64,000 nucleotides of DNA from Cryptomeria japonica (Eukaryota > Streptophyta > Pinopsida > Cupressales > Cupressaceae): contig NC_081405.1 in assembly GCF_030272615.1 (NCBI RefSeq), forward strand, positions 607,401,677 to 607,465,676, read 5' to 3'. Below the pieces are notes generated by a model that worked only from the letters and a program-made list of their open reading frames with translations, made no database searches and had not been told where the DNA came from. This document shows, in pieces, positions 46,926-62,049 of the stretch. The translations under genes were made by a program, and so were the position numbers. Position 1 is the stretch's first letter. Every line of letters begins with the position of its first letter.

Positions 46926-49719
46926 ATCGCATTTACATAAAGGATGAGTGTTGCCCCCTCAGACAACCTCAAAGAAGAGTCAATCCTGCCCTGAAGGAGA
47001 TAGTTAAAGAAGAATTGCAGAAATTGTTGAAAGTTGGGTTTATCTATCCTATCTCTGACAGTCAATGGGTATCACCTTTGGTGATAGTTCCTAAAAAGGG
47101 AGGCAAATGGAGAGTATGTGTTGATTATAGAGCTTTGAACTTAGCCACAAGAAAGGATCATTTTCCACTGCCATTTGTGGATTAGGTATTGGATTCTCTT
47201 GCTGGTAAGAGATATTTTTCATTTCTGGATGGATTTAGTGGCTATAATTAGATACAAATAGCTCCCAAGGATCAGGAGAAAACAACATTTACTTGTCCAT
47301 GGGGCACTTATGCATATTCTATTTTTCCTTTTGGGTTGTGTAATGCTCCAGACACTTTTCAAAGGGCAGTCATTAGTATTTTTTCTGATATTTCTCAAGA
47401 CATAATGGAAATTTACATGGATGACTTTACAACTTATGGTTCTAAATTTGATCAAGCATTGGGTAATTTGGAGAAAGTTTTGCAGCGGTGTGAAGACTAC
47501 AACTTGTCTCTAAACAGTGAAAAGTGTTTCATTATGATGGAAGAAGGAATAGTCCTTGGCCATCATATATCTGTACAAGTCATACAAGTTGATTCAACAA
47601 AGATTGAGGTTATTCAACATATTAATAACCCTGTGAAGTAGAAAGATGTGAAAAGTTTTCTTGGCCATGCTGGATACTATAGAAGGTTCATCAAAGATTT
47701 CAGCAAAATTGCAAGTCCCTTATATACACTGCTTACTAAAGATGCAAAATTTAAATGGACCTCAGCATGCAATGAGGCTTTTTTAAAGCTTAAGCATGCT
47801 TTGACTCAAGCACCAGTTCTAAAAGGACCTAATTGGTCTCTACCATTCCAAATCCATATTGATGCATCTGATTATGCTATAGGAGCAGTGCTAGGACAAA
47901 ATGTTAACAAGTTGGAAAATGCAATATATTATATCAGCAAGAATTTGCAGGGACCTGAATTGAATTATACAGTTACTGAAAAGGAAATGCTAGCTGTCAT
48001 ATATGCCCTTAACAAGTTTAGACACTATATTATAGGGTATCCAATATTTGTGCATACAGATCATTCTGTAATTAGATATCTCATGAATAAGCCATCCATC
48101 ACCGGTAGACTGGCTCGCTGGTTATTGCTGATGTAGGAATTTGATATCACAGTTGTTGATAAGCCAGGAAAGTCTAAGTTGTTGCAGATTATCTTTCATG
48201 TCTTCAATTGTAGGAAGACTCTACAATGATAGATGACACTTTTCCAGATGAGCATTTGTTTCTCATACAGGCTCATACTCCTTGGTATGCTAATATTGCC
48301 AACTATTTAGCTGCAACTAAGATGCCAATTTCTATTTCTCCTAAGGAAAGAAGGTTGCTAGTTGAAAAAAGTTTTAACTTTACATGGATTGCTGATTGTC
48401 TATTTTATACTGGATCCGATCAAGTCATGCGAAGATGTGTCAGAGAAGATGAAACATATGACATCTTGAATGCATGTCATGATGAGCCATGTGGAGGTCA
48501 TTTTGCTGCCAAAAGGACAACACTAAAAATACTCAATATTGGTTATTACTAGCCTACACTACACAAGGATGCAACTCAGTACACAAGGAAATGTGACAGA
48601 TGTCAGCAAATGGGCAGACCTACAAAATCTAATGAGATGCCACTATACCCTCAAATATCTGTTACACCATTTGACAAATGGGGATTAGATTTTGTTGGCC
48701 CCATTGATCCACCGTCTAATGGCAAATCTTATATCTTGGTATGTACAAACTATGTGACAAAATGGGTAGAAGCTAGAGCTATGCAACATGCAAGAGACAA
48801 TAAGGTAGCTGAATTTCTCTATGAAGAAATATTTACAAGGTATGGAGTACCCAGGGAAATTGTCTCAGATCAGGGACCTCAATTTACATCAACATTGATG
48901 AAAGATTTGGTCAATGAATACAATATAAGACACAGGAAATCTACTCCATATCATCCACAGTCTAATGGCCAAGTAGAAGTTACCAACAGAGAGCTTGAGG
49001 CTATTTTTACAAAAATAGTGTCTATCCACAAGAAAGATTGGTCTAATTGACTTTCAGAGGCAATTTAGGCATATAGAACAACATGGAAAACACCAATTGG
49101 ATTCACACCTTTTGAGATGGTTTATGGAAAAACAACAATGATGCCTATTGAATTTGAGCATAAAATATTGAGAACAACTCTACAACTGAATATGACATTG
49201 TCTGAAGCACAGAAGGAACACATTCAGTAGTTAAATGCTCTTGATGAATGGGGAAAGATAGTTGTTCAATAGACAGAGTTGATTCAAAACCAAAGAGCCA
49301 GATGGCATGATAAATATATCAGAGAAAAGAAATTCAAAGTTGGTGATTGGGCACTCTTGTATGATTCCAGATATAAGGATGCTATGGGAAAACTCTAAAC
49401 AAGGTGGTTGGGTCCTTATGAGGTAGAAGAAGTTTTTCACAATGGAGCAGTTCAGTTGTCCACAATAGATCCTGTTCGATTTAAACTCTTAGTGAATGGA
49501 CACCGACTACGACTTTATCACAAGCCAGCTACTAGAGAAGAGTTCCTACAGCAATTTGCTACTCAAAATGAAATACAAGTTCCTGTAGCAACTGGCAAGG
49601 TTCCTGCAACAACTGTCAATGCTTTGCTATCAATTCATGAGCTTCCTGTTGCATTTGAGCGTGTGGATAAGGGTGATGTTCCTGCAGCCTCTGCAGTGAA
49701 CATATTTACCATATCATAA
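46926..49719 (+). pseudogene. Element E RT, RNase H and integrase
   Basis: RT: VNPALKEIVKEELQKLLKVG (46980), WRVCVDYRALNLATRKDHFP (47112), TFTCPWGTYAYSIFPFGLCN (47288) and catalytic YMDD (47414-47425). RNase H: FQIHIDASDYAIGAVLGQN (47848) and EKEMLAVIYALNKFRHYI (47974). Integrase after a frameshift near 48180: HDEPCGGHF with CDRCQQ zinc pair, then D in WGLDFVGPID, D in IVSDQGPQFTS and E in SNGQVEVTNREL, a complete DDE triad; C-terminal TRWLGPYEVEEVFHNGAVQL near 49401. About eight stops (near 47185, 47248, 47639, 48134, 48550, 49048, 49066, 49396). The 46614-46925 linker is also broken. Confidence 0.9.
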
Positions 49720-50147
49720 TAAAATATTGTTCTCCGTACATGAAGTTCCATCCACTACACTCCATCCCACTTTCTTACCTATCACTTTATTTCATTTCGC
49801 CATCATTTTCGCCCAATTGCAAGTATGTGTATATTGTACTTTATTTTAATTTTGTATTTATTAGGTCATTATGATTTTAATTCTATTTTAATCTGCTCCA
49901 AACTTGAAATCTCGTCAGCCTGTGTGGACACGTGATAGGTTAAGTTGGGGGGGGGGGTACTTTATGGTCCTTTTTCCTAGTAAGATTTATTATCCCGAAC
50001 TGATTTCCTAAATGACATTACTTATGATGATTATTATTTCACGCAAGTGAATAATAACTTCTGCCACCAAATTTAAGATATGTAGATTTTAGCTTTTGTG
50101 AATTTGTCAAACATTTTGGTGAAGCTGTGGAATTATTAGAGTAAAAG
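49720..50147. other. Untranslated spacer between pol and the third ORF of element E
   Basis: About 430 bases, no frame. It includes a run of ten G near 49949-49958. Position matches the pol to ORF3 gap of Athila elements. Confidence 0.6.
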
Positions 50148-52562
50148 ATGGGTGGTGATCTGATTCACCATGAACCAACTGTCCATGAAGGGTTGCTACA
50201 GGATGTTATCTGTGTGCATTATTTCCAAAACCATGGCTGGCTGGATTATTTCTTAAGAATCAGGGATTTCAATGATGAAATAGCTGTGGAATTTATGCAT
50301 TCTTTTCACGAAGGAGAAGCTACAGTTAAGGGGTTGAGGGTAATTTCTATAGAGTAGTGAATTGTAGAGGTCATGAGGTTGCTGCAGGAAGGAGAACTCT
50401 TTCTAGAATCGAAGGATGCAAGGAGTGTCAGGGTAGAGTTCACAATTCCTACTGACAGACCCTTAATGGTGGATAGGCAAGGGACTAGAAGGGTTTCTTT
50501 GCCAGCACATTGGCCTCAAGTTGCTCTGTATATTATGAAATATATTACCTATGAAGGATGGTATTCAAATCTCCATTTGCCTCACTTCAAGTTACTTAGT
50601 CATCTGTGTCATGACCAGTGAGTTAATGTCCCAAATTTCTTGTATCATCTCATTTCTATAAGTGCTAAGGAGACTAAAAAATATGGAAATCACTCTTTTA
50701 GCCATCATGGACTGGTGAAGTTACTGGTACAATAGTCCCTGAGAGATGTTTCACAGATGGAATGGGGTGTGTTTGAAGATATTCTGCAATTTATGGTAGA
50801 TGAAGCCCCTACTGAAAATAATCCTCCGGTTCAAGAAGAGATAGTTCCAGAAGGTCTTTTTGGTGAAGATGAGGGTTTGCTGGTTGTTGAAAGAGCTACA
50901 ATTATTTTAGAAGAAAATATTGAAGCAGAGTCAATCGAAGGATAACCCTCTACCTCTCTTCAAGGAGGTTCACCTATTTTGCAGAGGGAAGGAAAAGAAT
51001 TGGAAAAGGAGGAGTCAGATGAAGAATTTGTTATCTAGCCGCAGGAAGTGCATATCCCTCCTACAGCCAAGAGGCATCGAACAAAAACAAAAACTCTTGC
51101 ATCTGTTTCAAAAGTGTATGTGAGGAGAACAAGAAGGAGGACACAGAAGACTCAACTAGTGAGTAATCCAGCAGAGGTGATTGCAGTAGAGACTTCAGAA
51201 GAAGAAGATGCTATAGAGAAGGAAATTCAAGAAAACCCTACAGAAGATGAAATTAAGGAAAACCCTATAGAAGAGGAAATGCAAGAAAATCCTGCAAGAG
51301 AAGAAATCCAAGAAGAAATTCAGGAAGAAATTGTAATGGATAAGCTTGCAAATATGGCTTTAGTGGCATTGCAATGTGAGGAGATTATTGATGGTGTTCC
51401 ACAACAACCTAAAGAAAACATGGGAGATATGCCAATCCAGAATGAGGAAGTTATTGAAGAAATCCCACGGTCTAAGGTAGGACCCATAAGAACTCCTTCA
51501 TCCCTAACTAGTTTATCAATTGCTTTAACATTCTTTAGGCAATGGGAAATAGAGAAGGATAGGTTGCAAGGGATAATTAATAAGCAGCAAAAAGAGATTG
51601 AGAAAAAAGATAATAGAATTAAAGAATTGGAGACTAAGGTAGAAGAGATTTATGGTATGATTCCTAAGATAATGCAGTGTAGGGCTCCCCCAAGAATTTA
51701 TGCAGTGCACTTGAAAGAACGGTATCTGAATTTCAGATTAAACCACATAGTAAGGGATCTTAATCCATCCTTGGAAACACCTGAGGAACTCTATCACGCT
51801 TATCAAACCTCCCCACATTCTGTAAGGAATCTGTTATGTGAATTATATTTACATAATTATGCTGTACCCCAGGACAGAGAATGGAATCCTTTGTTGTACA
51901 TTGGGGATATCCATTTCAGAGCTGTAATGTCTTGGATACAAAATGAAATGATTATAGGACCACAAGCCAGGGAGTTTGAAAAATTGGAATCAAAAGCACC
52001 CAGGGTTCTGTATTATGATTGGCAAAAGTTGCTAATAAGAGATGATGTTAGTAAGATAGTACTTCCACTGAGAGAGGAAGTCTATCAAGTGTATGAGCAA
52101 TTGGTTCATACCCACAAGACAACAACACTAGAAGGACTAACTCAATGCTGGAATCATCTACCAGGTCATTTAAAACTGGGAGAACCCTACTCATTACAGA
52201 ATTTTCATGCAGCTATACAGAGAGCCTCCAAGTACATACAACTAGGAAGGGATAAATCCAATAATTGGTTGCCATTAATCTTTCAGCCTCCTATCCTTAT
52301 GTGGCCACTTTTGGCATGTCAACCAATAGAACAAAATTATGATGTAGATGTGGAAGAAATAGCTAGATGGTCCAGGTTGGAGAAGATGAAGGGATTTTAT
52401 TCAAATTTGCCTTCCAAGGGAACCAGACTTTCCTTTTGCTGCAGGAGCAACAAACCCTTAAAGTTGGGGGGCATGATAAGTCGGTGTATTGACATGTTTT
52501 TTATCAGGACTCTTAGGTTTTTGGTATCTTTTGGGCTGCATTGTGATAGTAAAATATTGTGA
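50148..52562 (+). pseudogene. Element E third ORF, about 805 codons, not a recognisable envelope
   Basis: One frame from ATG 50148 (MGGDLIHHEPTVHEGLLQDV) with six stops (50355, 50358, 50619, near 50730, 50943, 51036) and no frameshift. The N-terminal third looks globular (RVEFTIPTDRPLMVDRQGTR, YIMKYITYEGWYSNLHLPHF, NVPNFLYHLISISAKETKKY). A basic cluster VRRTRRRTQ (51120) is followed by a glutamate-rich repeat (EIQEN units, 51215-51340), a coiled coil (QQKEIEKKDNRIKELETKVE, 51586) and a second globular part (RIYAVHLKERYLNFRLNHIV). Athila elements carry ORF3 here and some are called envelope-like, but I see no signal peptide or clear membrane segment. The frame runs through the polypurine tract into the 3' LTR. 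Confidence 0.7.
52457..52473 (+). other. Polypurine tract of element E
   Basis: CTTAAAGTTGGGGGGCA directly before the LTR start TGATAAGTC; it lies inside the third ORF. Confidence 0.75.
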
Positions 52563-53685
52563 ATTGACTATATGTAATCCATGTTTTAAAACTAAACTTA
52601 AGAAATCATGTTTGAACCTTGTCTGTTAATTTCTGCAGCCATGCCAATTTATTCCTATAGCCAAATGGTTTGTCCCTGTGATTTGCAGATTATTTAGGAT
52701 GGTTTCATATATGAGTTAATGAATGTATTAGTTAAGTAAGATACATATTCATGTCCTTGTATAATGTTTCTATTTTAGTGTAGATAATAATTGATGCTAT
52801 AGTGGAGAATTTTCTTTCGCGCCTAAGGACTGGAGAATCACGTTCAGATAGTTGGAGGTCAAACTGAAGGAGATTCAAGCGAGCGCAATCTATGGCATAA
52901 TCGGAGTAGTTGTACTTCACCATGGGAGTTTAACTCTGGTACATGTTTAACTTGCAAAATATCTCTTTAGCGTGCAAATACTGTGGTTCCGTTTCAGATC
53001 CACAGTTCCAGCAGCCAAGCTCTCTATTATCCTCTTCATCTGATAGCTATCCACCTCTTCTTCTAGGTGTAATTGGAGTTGTCCATTGTAGTCTGTCTTT
53101 TCTTTATAATAAGCTCTTCCTTCTTTTCTGAGAGTTGGACAGAATGGAAAGGGATTGAGTAGAGTTTTTGTCACACATTCTGAATTTTTCTCTTTTAGAA
53201 TATGTAATCATCTTTCAGGAAAAATGAATAAAAATATGTTATTCTGATCTACTAATAGTTCTTTGCTGAGAGTTTGATATCACTCATCCAAGGGGTCCCA
53301 CTTGGTGAGTGATCCTATGTTTGTGATTATTGAAGTTAATTTTTACTTAGTTGCAGTAGAAGTTTATGACTGGACTGTTCCTGCAACCAAGGCAGAATGG
53401 TGTGATTCTTGTTATTCTTATTAGATCTTTTCAACAGAGTTTTGTAAAGCTTTCATTTAGCCTTTTATGATTTCCATTCCTACCTTTCTTGCAGTAATTA
53501 AGAATAACCATTTAAGGAGCTTAGTGCATATATTTTGTAGACCCATTTCAAGTTTTACACTCCTGGATTGACAACTAAATGAACACCAGCCATGAGAATA
53601 GTAAACTCTACCATATGAATGTCCAAAATTTAGATTGAGATTTGAATTAGAGGTATTATTATTGTCATTATAGTTGGGGTAGATA
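52474..53685 (+). repeat. 3' LTR of element E
   Basis: 1212 bp. It is 34 bp shorter than its partner, which is accounted for by loss of one 34-bp unit at about 53380. The last bases read AGATA where the 5' LTR has AGACA. Confidence 0.93.
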
Positions 53686-53690
53686 GTTGG

Positions 53691-56110
<2,420 letters not shown>

Positions 56111-56750
56111 TCATGCATCTGATCCTATAAGTTTTGGTTTTTCAACATTTTCATTTTATTTAAAAGAAAAGGTTTTGGTTTTGTTTTTTCTACGTTATAG
56201 TTAAATTTCTATGTTTTGGTTTTCGCTTTGGTAAATTTTACCAATGTTTTAGTTTTGTTGTTGTCGTAGTTTTTCGGTTTTGGTTTTCATTTTTTATTTT
56301 TGTTTTGATTTTGTATTAAATATTTTGGTTTTCATTTTTTTGGGGGTTTTGGTTCATTTCAAGGTTTTCAACATTTTTATTAAATTCATTCATGAACCAT
56401 GAAAAAATAATTTTATAAAAAAATTACTATTATTAAAACCTAGACTAACATTTAAAAAAATCCTAATCTAATCAATTCATAAAAAAAAATCATTATCAAT
56501 AATTAAAAAAATAAATTTCAAACTAAATTTAACTTATTTTTAAACTAAAAATTACATTTTTAAACTAAAAATTACATTTTTAAACTAAAAATTACATTTT
56601 TAAACTAAAAACATACTTTTCTAATGAAAAAAATTATTATTGAACTAAAAATCAATTATTTTTATCAAAAAAAATAATTTTAAAACTAAAAATCAAATGT
56701 TTTTAACTAAAAAATTAATTTAAATATGAAATATTGAAAAAAAAGGGGTG
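56111..56750. repeat. T-rich and A-rich low-complexity tract with a 20-bp tandem repeat
   Basis: GTTTTGGTTTTCATTTTT-like words fill 56150-56380. TTTTTAAACTAAAAATTACA repeats about four times at 56537-56616. No gene. Confidence 0.85.
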
Positions 56751-56817
56751 TTGGGCGTACCTGGAAGACATGCAGGAAGCTTGCTGGCACCTTCTAGGGA
56801 GGGCTCCACTCCTTCAA

Positions 56818-56975
56818 TTGGGATCCCATATGGAAAAAATAACTCCACTTCAATTAAAAAAAAAAATTATATATTCGAAACGGGATCGTGTTTGGGGTTT
56901 TAGGCTCGGGATCTCGGGTCCCACATGATCCCATTTGGTTTTCATCTCGGGATCCTGTGTGTAGGCGGGATCCTT
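56818..56975. repeat. GGGATC-rich segment, right side
   Basis: Five GGGATC words: TTGGGATCCCATATGG, ACGGGATCGTG, TCGGGATCTCGG, TCGGGATCCTG and GCGGGATCCTT. It marks the probable right edge of the large DNA element. Confidence 0.5.
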
Positions 56976-56999
56976 ATTTGTCTCCTATTGAATATGCCC

Positions 57000-59990
57000 A
57001 AATTTTCACTTTTTTACTAAGTCTAAAACTTCCACATTAAGTGGATACAACTTTTTGCACTTACCCCAATATTTGAAATAAGGCATGCATACTTAATTAT
57101 TAAATTAATAGTTTACCATATCGTAACTAATTGTTTATGCTTTCCATCATAGCCTTCTTGTTTCATGATGCTAGGACCCCTCTCTTTGATGATGTTCTCT
57201 TGCATATGATAGTGTTGAGATGTCTATCACACTAATGGAAACAACACTTAGAAATTAGTCCATGGTAGAGCTCATAAAATCAATTGAAATAAGTTATTTC
57301 TAATTTTTTTTTCTTGTCAATGATAGGATTTAGTTAAGTCTATATGTCCAAAGCATTAAACATTTAATGCAAGGAATTCAATCTTATGATGATAAAATAA
57401 TAACTAATTTTAGTCCTTTTGATAACAAATACAAGATCCATACATGTTCTTATCACATCCCTATAGTTAAATTATTAGACCAGGTTGCTAGGTATTTCTC
57501 AATGATATACCTAAAATTTTCTCTGTCTCTAAATACCAATCAAATAATTGTATTAATTTAATCTTATTAACAAAAGATTATCATGTTATAGAAATCTCAA
57601 CAAAAGGATCATTTTATTATCTAATAATTTTAATGCAAAAGCAATTGTATTAACATCAAATTCATTCAACTAAAAGTAACACTAAGCTATACCACCATTC
57701 GCTCATATATGACCCATAAAATACATGTACCTCTAATCTAAATTATTTTCATGAATACATTCAACTATGGTACTATAAAGTGTTCATTTTGTTAATGCTT
57801 TTCCCCTATTCTCACATAAAGAATAAATTATTCATACAAAAATTTTCACTTGTGATATTATATGTTTGTGCATTAATCATTCATGGATACTTGCAAATAA
57901 GATAATCATGTTACCTATACATTGTGTCTAGTTCATTACAACATGATTTATTGTATGACATCTACACAATTTATGTTATATTAATGTGAAGAATCATACT
58001 TGTTCAAGATACAATAGTATATTGAAGTAAAAATACAAACACACTTCATTAAACTTTAACCAGGTAAGGCAATTGTACCATATCACTTCTAAATGATTCA
58101 CATTCATGCAATGTATGTTACACTTTAAAATATTCACATGAACATTCATGGTACTAAACATCAATAATTTCATATAATGTACAACATATTTAAACAGTTG
58201 ACAAGAGCAAGAGATTTTGTCAAATCATGATACTTTTGCAATTTAAAGATTGGTATGCTTTCCACTATCTACCCCCTCTTACAATCTACCAATTTACATC
58301 ACAAACATGATAGATAACAACACATGATGAGACTCATATAATTAAACACACAATCTAGCCAAAAGGAAGTCCAAAACAAAAAATTATATATTTCAACTTT
58401 GAATCACAATTAGCCCACAAATTCAATGATAAATAGTGTGACTAAAGGTCACAAAATAGATAGATAGAAATGTTTGGTTACTAGACAAACATAAGATTTT
58501 TTTTTTTAAAGGTAGTTCTTAGAATAGTTTGAAATCTCATCAATAAAAAAAATAAATGATCACATTAAAAAAACACTTTACATGAGCTAAGTGACCAATA
58601 ATAGGGATATTGAGGGAGTAAAGAGCTACAAGACACCATTCAGTTACCACATCCAAGGTGTGTTAAGGAACATTACCAAGTACAAAAAAACATATGTCCT
58701 TGATTAGTTAAATACTAAGGACCAATCATCCTTAATCATGTAATCTAGACAATTTATAGACACAAATTTAATGCAACACATTTACATTACTATACAAGAA
58801 GGTATATGTAGGGGTCCTTGCAAGATGAATGATAATTTTCTTTCAATATTAGGATAAGTCTACAAAAGTATTGAACTCACAGGAAAATTATAATTATATA
58901 ACTATGATACACATGATCGCCATAAACAAACACTCAAAAAAAATTCTTTGTTTTGGCATATTAATGCTTAAATCCAAAGATACATTACACATTTACTCAT
59001 GTAAGGAATAATTAATATTGAATCATTGAGAGATTGATTATAACAAGAGGCATAAATTTACTTACATCATGTGACATTGTGAAATATTTTGATAAAATAT
59101 ATCCTTTTTCTCAGTAGGATACAACAAAGTAGATATGCTAGGCCATTCTTATACATAATTCTTGTCAATCATGATTTCCTTTAATGTTTAATGTAGACAT
59201 TAATTAAGGGATGATTCAACAAATTGCCATATTCAATAGATGCAAGTGATACTAGTTCATTTTCTATTTCACCAAACAATCACCATGCATATGATCCATT
59301 AAGCTCCTATCTATAACCCTCTCTAAAATAAAATTTTACAAAGTAGTTATTAACATAGATTGCCACAAGAATCCTATAATTCACTTTCGAGACATATTTC
59401 TTAAATTAAAATATTTTATTAAACCATTCATTTTTCTTTCATGCATCAAAAAGTTTCCTTTTACTAATGGAATAATGAATCCATATTAGAAAAAATGCAT
59501 AAAATGCATAAAATGCAAGCATCCTAACGTTATCATCATTTAATACATACAAATATTGATCAAAATTTGAACTTAATTGCATTGAATTCACATAATACAA
59601 TCCCTAACATTCAAACAAAAACTACGAATATGAAATTTCAATAAAAATTCCCTAAATCCTTGTTAATCAAATAGAGTGCATAGACATAACCATTCCCATT
59701 CAAGGGTTACTATAATTTACACTTGACAAGATATGAAATATCGAGAAGACTAGTTTGATACATAAGAACTTCAATGGCCTAATTAATCCTCACAAACCAA
59801 ATTTTTTTAAGAATATCATGCAAGACATCATACACACAATGTCTGAAAAATATCTCACATGCAAGGAATAGATGGCTTCTAGCTGGCAAGCCTCTATTCC
59901 TGGTGGCCATCTAATAGACACTTTTTAAAATGATAGTTTTGGTAGGAGGTGTGGTTGGAGAGCCCCTACTTCTGTTAGCCATCCTACAGG
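57000..59990. other. AT-rich intergenic sequence, nothing recognised
   Basis: About 3 kb at high A+T with no frame over 65 codons, no LTR, no tandem array and no coding motif on either strand. Confidence 0.6.
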
Positions 59991-60297
59991 GTAGGCTTTG
60001 GTCTCATTAGGGCTTGGGAATTGAAAGACTAAGTTCCTACATTCAAGGCCCACCCCCATTGTCAGGGACTATTGGTCACTAGTAGCATTCCCAAACTCAA
60101 TTCCAATTATGGTCCCACATGACATTTCTCTACGTAATAGCCTTCCTTTGGGAGGTATTTTAGTCTTATCTATGCCAAATAACTTGCTTCTTTGTGGACT
60201 CCCCTTAAATCCAAATGATGTTGTCTCTTTTATTAACAAATATCACCCAAGGAGAGCATTTTACCATCACAAGAGTTCCAATAAAAAGTGAATAGAC

Positions 60298-61664
60298 ATG
60301 GGCAAGCAAAGAAATAAGAAGACCCATTAGAAAGGTTTTATCAAGAAATGGGTCTAGAAAAAATCCCCTAAATTATTATCTATTGAGGAGACTCCTTTCC
60401 TTTAGAATGTGGGTAGATTGGATGAGAATGTGGTGCTCAAGGTAACCTTTCTAGATGTAAAATTTTTCTCCTAGATCTTTGAACTCAAAAGTTGTACCCT
60501 AATCAGTAAGTTCTAGAATTTTGCTCATGATATCTCTAAACTTTATGGTTAGATTCAATCGGTTTGGTCAAGGGTTCTACAAGTATTTTATATAGATGGG
60601 GGGAATGGTTTCTTTGTGGTTATCTTTTCCAATAACAACCTAGGGATTTAGGTCATAAATTGAAGTCCCATTTTTTCATGGGTTTTGGCCTTTTCACTTA
60701 AAAATGGTTTTTGAATTTTGACTCTACTTTTGCTATGGCCAAATTTGTGCCGCTATAGTTCTCTTTTCGGTCTCTCCCTCTTGAATACAAGGATTTGGAA
60801 ATTGTTTAGATGCTCTCTAATTAGATTGGCATTTATATTAAACATGGTCTATGCCCTTTTGAGTTTACTCATCTCCCTGTGTGGGTCTATGTTCTACTGG
60901 ATCTTTCAAAGCCATTTACTCAGAAAAATATCCTTCAATATAAGTTTGGTTCTTATTCCCATCTCTTTCTCTAGGAAGAGCCTCATCAAGTGGCAATGAA
61001 TTCTAATAGGATGGGCCATCTCACAATAGAATGATTTTCATGTCCTTAAAACATGATTAGGGTATATGAAGATGCATCCTCTGATCAGAAGTGGTGTTCT
61101 TTGGCTAGAAAATCGGTTATAATTTTTAAATCCAATATCTTTGTGGCACATGATGTTGTCAATGGTATGGGATCTTCCTTCCCCCTTCCCCTTTCTTTGG
61201 TTGATATTTATTTAGCACCTTTGCAAGTGTTCTCTCAGAGCTCTTTTGGGGGTGTGCAAGTTGTTGTGACTTTGTTTCTCAACCATTATAATTCCTCATG
61301 CATCCCTTCTGACCTGTAGGCTTCAATCTCTCTTTCTCTTTTTTAGCTTAAGGGGTTTTCTATGGGAGGGGCGCTATCCTCCCTCTCCCATTTGGCTAAA
61401 GGTCCTCATATAATTATTGTTTCCTCTCCTCCTTTGTATCTATGTAATTGGAGGCCCAAGGATGCTTCTAAGAGTTATTCTTTGGTACAAGATCTTGAAG
61501 AGATAAGAGAAGCATTTCTAGCAGGGGATTTGGATTTTTTAGTGGAGAAATTGCTACTTAAAGTGTGTTCTCAAAGAGTGAATGAGATTATAGAGGAAGT
61601 TAAGCTAGAAGATGATGACATGTTTCAGGATATCCCTTCAGATGAGAATTCCATGTCTTCATAG
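60298..61664 (+). pseudogene. LINE ORF1 (DUF4283-like RNA-binding protein), degenerate
   Basis: ATG 60298 gives a basic start MGKQRNKKTH. Across several stops and frame changes one reads VLQVFYIDGGNGFFVVIFSN (60570), FVPL-FSFRSLPLEYKDLEI (60740) and LPVWVYVLLDLSKPFTQKNI (60872), which match the order of the DUF4283 region of plant LINE ORF1. The C-terminal part is acidic (EEVKLEDDDMFQDIPSDENS, ending 61664). The protein would coat LINE RNA. A separate Gln/Leu-rich stretch 61053-61319 is in another frame. Confidence 0.6.
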
Positions 61665-62049
61665 CCTTCCCTTCTTAGAGTTGGTTATTCCCAATATCAT
61701 TTATTGACCCCCTCCTCTTTAGATTTGGTTGGCTTTGAGAAATTTTCTTCTCCCCAAATTATTTGTCTCCCTTGGGTTCCAATGGTACAGGAAATTCTAT
61801 TAGAGGCATGCCTAAATGAGTCCTTTGATATTCCGTAGCCTAAACCTTCAATTTTACAAACCCCCTGGCTAATTCCTTTAGAAGTCCTATCAAAATCCAG
61901 AAAGCTTAGAAGTCTAAAGGTAGTAGGAAATTGAAGAATAGTAAAACAATGGATGAAATTAGAGTAGGCATTCAATCTACCCTAGATGATAACACAGGGC
62001 CATGTAGAACTTTCTATTCTCCACGAGTGCAATTAGGATCATTTCATGA

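Larger units (their letters stand above)
42777..53685 (+). mobile_element. Element E: full-length Athila-like Ty3/gypsy retrotransposon
   Basis: LTRs 42777-44022 (1246 bp) and 52474-53685 (1212 bp) are flanked by the duplication GTTGG (42772-42776 and 53686-53690). The primer site TGGCACCGTTGCCGGGGA (44027-44044) differs at one base from the tRNA-Asp-type site usual in Athila. Gag-protease, RT-RNase H-integrase and a long third ORF follow in the order known for Athila, then a G-rich polypurine tract. It has few frameshifts and about two dozen stops, making it the best preserved element here, but it is not functional. Confidence 0.92.

Noticed and set aside
50148-52562. Envelope gene of an endogenous retrovirus
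   Set aside because: Position fits, but no signal peptide, cleavage site or membrane helix is visible.
57367-57561. 64-codon + strand frame in the AT-rich desert
   Set aside because: Isolated, no motif, normal chance length for such sequence.
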